DNA of 32,847 nucleotides from a virus. Shown here piece by piece: positions 30,746 to 32,847 of the stretch. The translations under genes were made by a program, and so were the position numbers. Below the pieces are notes generated by a model, which made no database searches, was not told where the DNA came from, and was given only the letters and a program-made list of their open reading frames with translations. Within the stretch, counting starts at the first letter, position 1. Every line of letters begins with the position of its first letter. Location of the stretch: IMG/VR virus record IMGVR_UViG_3300034682_000235, positions 1 through 32,847 of that record; one strand, written 5' to 3'.

Positions 30746-32005
30746 ATGCCTAATGCTCTGAGCACCCAAGGCCAAGGGGCGACGTCCTACATTACAATGC
30801 CGGCTTGGGGTTTTAACGCCAACGCTGGCACGAATGGCGTTTCTAAAATTGAGATTGAATTCAAAATTATCAGCTTTAGAGGTGCGGCTTTCGCATACCT
30901 TTTAGCGTCGTCCGGCTCAACGCAAAACGCGTTGCGTATTGACCCGGCGACAATGCGGTTACAGTACCGCGCAGGGGCCACTAACAGAATAGAGACCGGC
31001 GACAATGCAATACAGTTAGGTCAGATTTATAAAGCCCGTCTTGAATACAATAAGGCAACCACACGAACCACGCTGTATTTGAATGATGTTTATGTCGGCG
31101 AGTACGTTGCTTCAAATACGCTGCAATTCAATCAGATAAACAGGTTCTCAACGACAGCCAACACATATGTTGACATGTTACTTTATTCGCTTTCTACCGC
31201 AAGCGCCGCTAATTACAGCACCTATATCGACTCTTGGCCTCCTGAAACCGCACCAAACACAGGGACTTCCTGGACTAGTTCTGGCGGGACCAGAAACTTA
31301 ACGGTTACGAGCTTTACTGGGGCTACAGACAGTTGGTGGGTGTTTTACAGCTCCATGTACATCGGCGAAGGTACTTTAACTGCCGCCGCTACGGCGAACG
31401 TCGAACTGACGGGTTCCAAAATAGGTCTGGCAAATATCCCGGCTGTCATTGCCGCAGCTTTAGCTGTAGACGATTGTAAGATTGGCACTGTTCAGCTCAG
31501 CATACCGCTGACTGCCGGCATTGATTTGTCTGCAGCAAAAGTTGGCCTGGCTGATATGCCTATTCAGGCAAATGCGGACGTAAACCTTTATGCGGGCAAT
31601 GTGTACATCGGAACGGGCACTTTTTCCATGTCCGCTGACGCAAACGTGGCATTGATTGGTTCAAAAGTTGGGGATAGTCAGGTTGAGTTTGCTGCTGTAG
31701 CTGCAGCCTATCTGCAAGGTACTAAAACAGGAAATAGCATTGCACCTGTATCTGTCGGTTCTGCGCTGGCACTTGATGGCTACAAGATTGGGCATGCCAC
31801 AGCCGTAGTGCTTGCATCTGCCACTATAACGTTTTCAGGTGGTCGTGTTGCGACTGAGTCCTCGCCTGTAACTGTCGTATTCATGCGTACATCCAGCAAG
31901 TTGTCATACAACGTCAAAACATCAAGTCGAATCATTCACAGCGTCAAAACGACCAGTCGTTACCAATACCACATTAAGACTTTTAGCGGAGGCGACCATG
32001 CCTGA
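30746..32005 (+). CDS. Tail fibre with lectin-like N-terminal domain and tandem repeats
   Basis: 419 residues. Residues 20-165 look like a LamG/concanavalin-type sandwich (KIEIEFKIISFRGAAFAYLL; IYKARLEYNKATTRTTLYLN; VYVGEY). About eight repeats of 19-22 residues follow (210-385) on an A-x-A-x-x-L-x-G-x-K-(I/V)-G pattern (for example ANVELTGSKIGLA and ANVALIGSKVGD), likely a beta-helix shaft. The last 30 residues contain three decapeptide repeats (SYNVKTSSR, HSVKTTSR, YHIKTFSG). This is typical of host-recognition fibres. Confidence 0.7.
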   Translation: MPNALSTQGQGATSYITMPAWGFNANAGTNGVSKIEIEFKIISFRGAAFAYLLASSGSTQNALRIDPATMRLQYRAGATNRIETGDNAIQLGQIYKARLEYNKATTRTTLYLNDVYVGEYVASNTLQFNQINRFSTTANTYVDMLLYSLSTASAANYSTYIDSWPPETAPNTGTSWTSSGGTRNLTVTSFTGATDSWWVFYSSMYIGEGTLTAAATANVELTGSKIGLANIPAVIAAALAVDDCKIGTVQLSIPLTAGIDLSAAKVGLADMPIQANADVNLYAGNVYIGTGTFSMSADANVALIGSKVGDSQVEFAAVAAAYLQGTKTGNSIAPVSVGSALALDGYKIGHATAVVLASATITFSGGRVATESSPVTVVFMRTSSKLSYNVKTSSRIIHSVKTTSRYQYHIKTFSGGDHA

Positions 32006-32327
32006 TCCATTAGTGCAGTTCAGACAGGGGACTGGTGGAGTCATCAGCATTGAACACGATATCGATGGCCAACCAATTAGCGGCATAACAGCCGCTAAAT
32101 ATGAGATCAGAGACCGAGGCGGCAACGTCTTGCTGACCTTAACAGAAGGTTCAGGCATCACCTGGCAAGACGGGTTTATCACCATTTCTATCACAAAAGA
32201 CCAGTGCAAAACGCTGGATGGCAATTTCGAACATGAATGCGCAGCTACTGATTTAGCTGGGCGCGATTTAACGATCCTTGATGGACCTATTCACTTTAAA
32301 ACACGTAAGACTTGGAGCGAATTATGA
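31998..32327 (+). CDS. Small beta-sandwich fibre/tail accessory protein (109 aa)
   Basis: An Ig-like beta domain is suggested by alternating strands: GVISIEHDID, AAKYEIRDRGGNVLLTL, GFITISITKDQC, GNFEHECAATD and LTILDGPIHFKT. It overlaps the fibre gene by 8 bases. Similar small proteins follow fibre genes in many siphophages and may cap or assemble the fibre. No specific family was recognised. Confidence 0.62.
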   Translation: MPDPLVQFRQGTGGVISIEHDIDGQPISGITAAKYEIRDRGGNVLLTLTEGSGITWQDGFITISITKDQCKTLDGNFEHECAATDLAGRDLTILDGPIHFKTRKTWSEL

Positions 32328-32677
32328 GCATGTCAGACAAAGCAAAAAACAGAGCAGCGAACGCTATCATCGCAGTACAGGCGTCATTGCATAGCGGTGA
32401 CCCTGGCGCGGATGGTGCAGCCAACGAGCTGCCGACAGCAGGTGGCATCTATTCTCGCAAGGCCACTAATTACGGCGCTGCCGTGGCGGGAAAACGCAGC
32501 CTGCCAGCAGATATTCTTTTTGACATACCGCCGGCTTCATCGGTGTCACACTTTGTGATTTGGGATGAAGCCGGTGACGTAGTTAAAATAGGGCAGTTTG
32601 CTAAGACAGAAACTTACTCTGGCCAAGGTCAGCACAAAATAAAAGCGGTAGGCAGTGAGCTGACTGTCAACGGTTAA
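32324..32677 (+). CDS. Gp80-like phage tail fibre protein (last gene)
   Basis: ATG 32324 is chosen for the GGAG ribosome site (32314-32317) with 6-base spacing and the ATGA overlap with the upstream stop. The frame extends to TTG 32312, which is less likely. The 117-residue protein has the SLHSGDPGADGAANELP then YSRKA sequence seen in a family of small phage tail-fibre proteins, followed by beta strands (VSHFVIWDEAGDVVKIGQF). It is probably a fibre tip or cap. It is followed by the phage terminator and the end repeats. Confidence 0.75.
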   Translation: MSMSDKAKNRAANAIIAVQASLHSGDPGADGAANELPTAGGIYSRKATNYGAAVAGKRSLPADILFDIPPASSVSHFVIWDEAGDVVKIGQFAKTETYSGQGQHKIKAVGSELTVNG

Positions 32678-32709
32678 GTCAAACCAGTCATACATGTTTC
32701 AGGTGAATG

Positions 32710-32731
32710 AAAGCCCCGTTTAAGGGGCTTT
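32710..32731 (+). terminator. Terminator ending the late operon
   Basis: AAAGCCCC (32710-32717), GTTTAA loop and GGGGCTTT (32724-32731), 32 bases after the last stop. Rho-independent type, with a short T tract. Confidence 0.85.
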
Positions 32732-32766
32732 TAACTATCTCAAAACTCAGTACACCGATTCGTTTA

Positions 32767-32847
32767 GTTTGATAAATTTGTATCGTTGAGTTTGATAATT
32801 TATCAAACCGTGCGGCGCAAATTTATCAAACCGTGCGGCGCGCTACA
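32767..32847. repeat. 23-bp-spaced repeat array, probable right-end transposase binding sites
   Basis: TTTATCAAACCGTGCGGCGC occurs as a direct repeat at 32799-32818 and 32822-32841 (23-bp period, two extra matching A bases upstream). Inverted forms GTTTGATAA(ATT) occur at 32767-32778 and 32790-32798, also 23 bp apart. The inner pair makes the 19-base palindrome GTTTGATAATTTATCAAAC at 32790-32808. The window ends with ...GCTACA, and CA is the terminal dinucleotide of Mu-like phages. Together this suggests the phage right end (attR) with multiple transposase (MuA-type) binding sites. The host junction itself lies outside. Confidence 0.6.

Noticed and set aside
1-32847. CRISPR arrays, tRNA or rRNA genes, insertion sequences
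   Set aside because: No repeat-spacer pattern, no tRNA-like fold and no transposase frame were seen. The only short regularly spaced repeats are those at the right end.

Overview
The window is most of a transposable (Mu-like) prophage, read almost entirely on the + strand. It runs from the end of the early/middle genes to what looks like the right-hand end of the phage genome. The head genes follow the Mu order: GemA, Mor activator, gp25/gp26/gp27-type proteins, gp28 terminase, gp29 portal, gpF, gpG, protease I with nested scaffold Z, decoration protein, gpT capsid, FluMu_N protein, gp36, gp37. The transposase, MuB and repressor genes should lie left of base 1. The protein families and a GC level near 50-55% suggest a gammaproteobacterial host, perhaps an aquatic Alteromonadales (Shewanella/Rheinheimera type). 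That host guess is inference only.

Layout. 1-2041: small middle genes, GemA, a zinc-motif protein and Mor, closed by a terminator. 2042-3850: an AT-rich accessory locus with an XRE regulator and an ImmA/IrrE peptidase, a chain of RNA-like hairpins before a tiny zinc-ribbon ORF, and the only convincing minus-strand gene. 3881-6004: lysis and small late genes (DUF5675 protein, 3-TM holin, DksA/TraR-type zinc finger, DUF2730, winged helix). 6016-11744: packaging and head assembly. 11745-13448: a two-gene AT-rich insertion, a cysteine-cluster protein followed by an FRG-domain protein, placed between gpG and the protease. 13522-17387: prohead maturation, capsid and head-tail joining.

17390-32677: tail and fibre genes. 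There is no contractile sheath. Instead there is a tail tube protein, a tail-assembly chaperone pair joined by a -1 frameshift signal, a 1951-residue tape measure, tail-tip proteins, a permuted NlpC/P60-like peptidase and several fibre proteins. The particle should therefore be a Mu-type head on a long flexible non-contractile tail, as in the B3/D3112 type of transposable siphophages. 32678-32847: a terminator, then a cluster of 23-bp-spaced repeats that look like transposase end-binding sites, finishing in CA.

Working together: Mor probably switches on the late genes, helped by a dyad and an activator-type promoter before 3881. Terminase, portal, gpF, protease, scaffold and capsid build and fill the head, the tail genes make a flexible tail, and the holin module lyses the cell. 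The XRE-ImmA pair and the zinc-cluster/FRG pair are cargo, most plausibly lysogeny control or defence against other phages. The best candidates for something new are the zinc-cluster/FRG pair, the hairpin chain with extended 16S complementarity at 3112-3255, and the repeat array at the right end.
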